Assembly: GCA_965233675.1 (NCBI GenBank)
Contig: OZ247498.1
Coordinates: forward strand, 2,542,001-2,606,000
Direction of reading: 5' to 3'
DNA length: 64,000 nt
Source: SZUA-309 sp965233675
GTDB lineage: Bacteria > Pseudomonadota > Gammaproteobacteria > Pseudomonadales > Azotimanducaceae
Part shown: positions 63,612 through 64,000 of the stretch, one piece after another
How positions within the stretch are numbered: position 1 is the stretch's first letter
Layout of the letters: every line of letters starts with the position of its first letter
The notes under the pieces: generated by a model
Seen by the model: only the letters and a program-made list of their open reading frames with translations
Told to the model about the DNA's origin: nothing
The model's database searches: none
Program-made: the position numbers and the translations under genes

Positions 63612-64000
63612 TCATTCGACCTCCACCCCCAGGCCTCTCGCCAGTGCGGCCCGGTGATCCGCGGTGAAACGAGCGGTCAGGCCCGTACCCGGCAGCAGTT
63701 GAAAGCCATGACAGGCGGCGGGGTATAAGAGCAGTTCCACAGCCACGCCGGCCTGCATGAGATTGCGGGCGTAGTCGATGTTTTCATCACGGAACAGATC
63801 CAGACCGGCGGTGAACATCCAGGTGCCGGGAAGCCCGGTGTAGTCCGCAACCCGAGCGGGCACCTGAGGCGCTTCCGGCGCCGCATCACCCAGATAGGAT
63901 TGCCAGCCGAATCGGTTACGGGATCGTGTCCAGACGAACTCGCCGACCAGAGGGTCGCCGGGTTGTGCTTCGGTTCCCGTACGATCGTCCAGCATGGGAT
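63612..64000 (-). CDS. Alpha/beta hydrolase (HSL/acetyl-esterase family), N-terminus outside window
   Basis: Only the C-terminal 129 codons are present; the frame is open to the window end. Visible family signs are PMLDDR at the very edge, the catalytic Asp region GLDLFRDENIDYA and the catalytic His in ACHGFQ. The nucleophile Ser and HGGG oxyanion motif would lie beyond the edge. Cleaves short-chain esters or lactones. Tail-to-tail with the APH-fold kinase, 6 bases apart. Confidence 0.85.
   Translation of the reverse strand, partial: PMLDDRTGTEAQPGDPLVGEFVWTRSRNRFGWQSYLGDAAPEAPQVPARVADYTGLPGTWMFTAGLDLFRDENIDYARNLMQAGVAVELLLYPAACHGFQLLPGTGLTARFTADHRAALARGLGVEVE

Overview
The window is a gene-dense, GC-rich stretch from what looks like a free-living, probably marine, gammaproteobacterium. 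An AcnB-type aconitase, a YghU-type glutathione transferase, a TonB-dependent receptor and many lipoproteins and Tat signals all point to a Gram-negative proteobacterium. I give no genus. There are no rRNA, tRNA, CRISPR, phage or insertion-sequence features that I can see, and no gap between genes exceeds about 285 bases. The flavour of the region is oxidative catabolism of hydrophobic, aromatic or peptide-like compounds: two P450s, two Rieske oxygenases, a molybdenum hydroxylase, a flavin monooxygenase, three acyl-CoA dehydrogenases, and several serine hydrolases and amidohydrolases.

Left part (1-20 kb): a partial sugar-lactone oxidase and a membrane-anchored beta-lactamase-fold protein are followed by an acnB-nhaC operon. 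That operon diverges from a LysR regulator across a region with palindromes and a triple 15-bp repeat. Next come a small lipoprotein, yghU, a Rieske oxygenase, an IorAB-like molybdenum hydroxylase under a promoter with a perfect palindromic operator, and a TonB-like energy transducer with a long cytoplasmic head. A TauD-family dioxygenase, a second beta-lactamase-fold hydrolase, an ACR3 arsenite exporter, an atypical AroQ-like protein and a D-2-hydroxyacid dehydrogenase follow.

Middle part (20-41.5 kb): a TonB-dependent receptor heads a run with a SnoaL-like protein and a Rieske oxygenase, next to a PF10118 protein and a P450. The most unusual gene of the window is a 1554-residue stand-alone NRPS. 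It has an N-terminal formyltransferase domain, a truncated condensation-like region, an adenylation domain interrupted by a luciferase-like flavin monooxygenase, and a carrier domain, with no release domain. Downstream lie an acyl-CoA synthetase, conserved unknowns, a VOC enzyme, a flavin hydroxylase, membrane proteins, a PlsC acyltransferase, the GTP cyclohydrolase FolE2 and a probable 27-residue membrane miniprotein.

Right part (41.5-64 kb): a histidine kinase and a response regulator face each other tail to tail. They are followed by a DUF4397 lipoprotein, a haem-c/Vgb-like propeller protein, a DppA D-aminopeptidase, a lipoprotein dipeptidase and a P450. A translationally coupled trio (DUF1080, GMC oxidoreductase, gluconate-dehydrogenase subunit-3-like) resembles 3-keto-glycoside pathways. 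The last cluster contains an ACAD10/11-like dehydrogenase, a glutathione transferase, a class III aminotransferase resembling amino-alcohol phospholyases, a heteromer-type acyl-CoA dehydrogenase pair, a D-aminoacylase-like amidohydrolase, an APH-fold kinase and a partial alpha/beta hydrolase.
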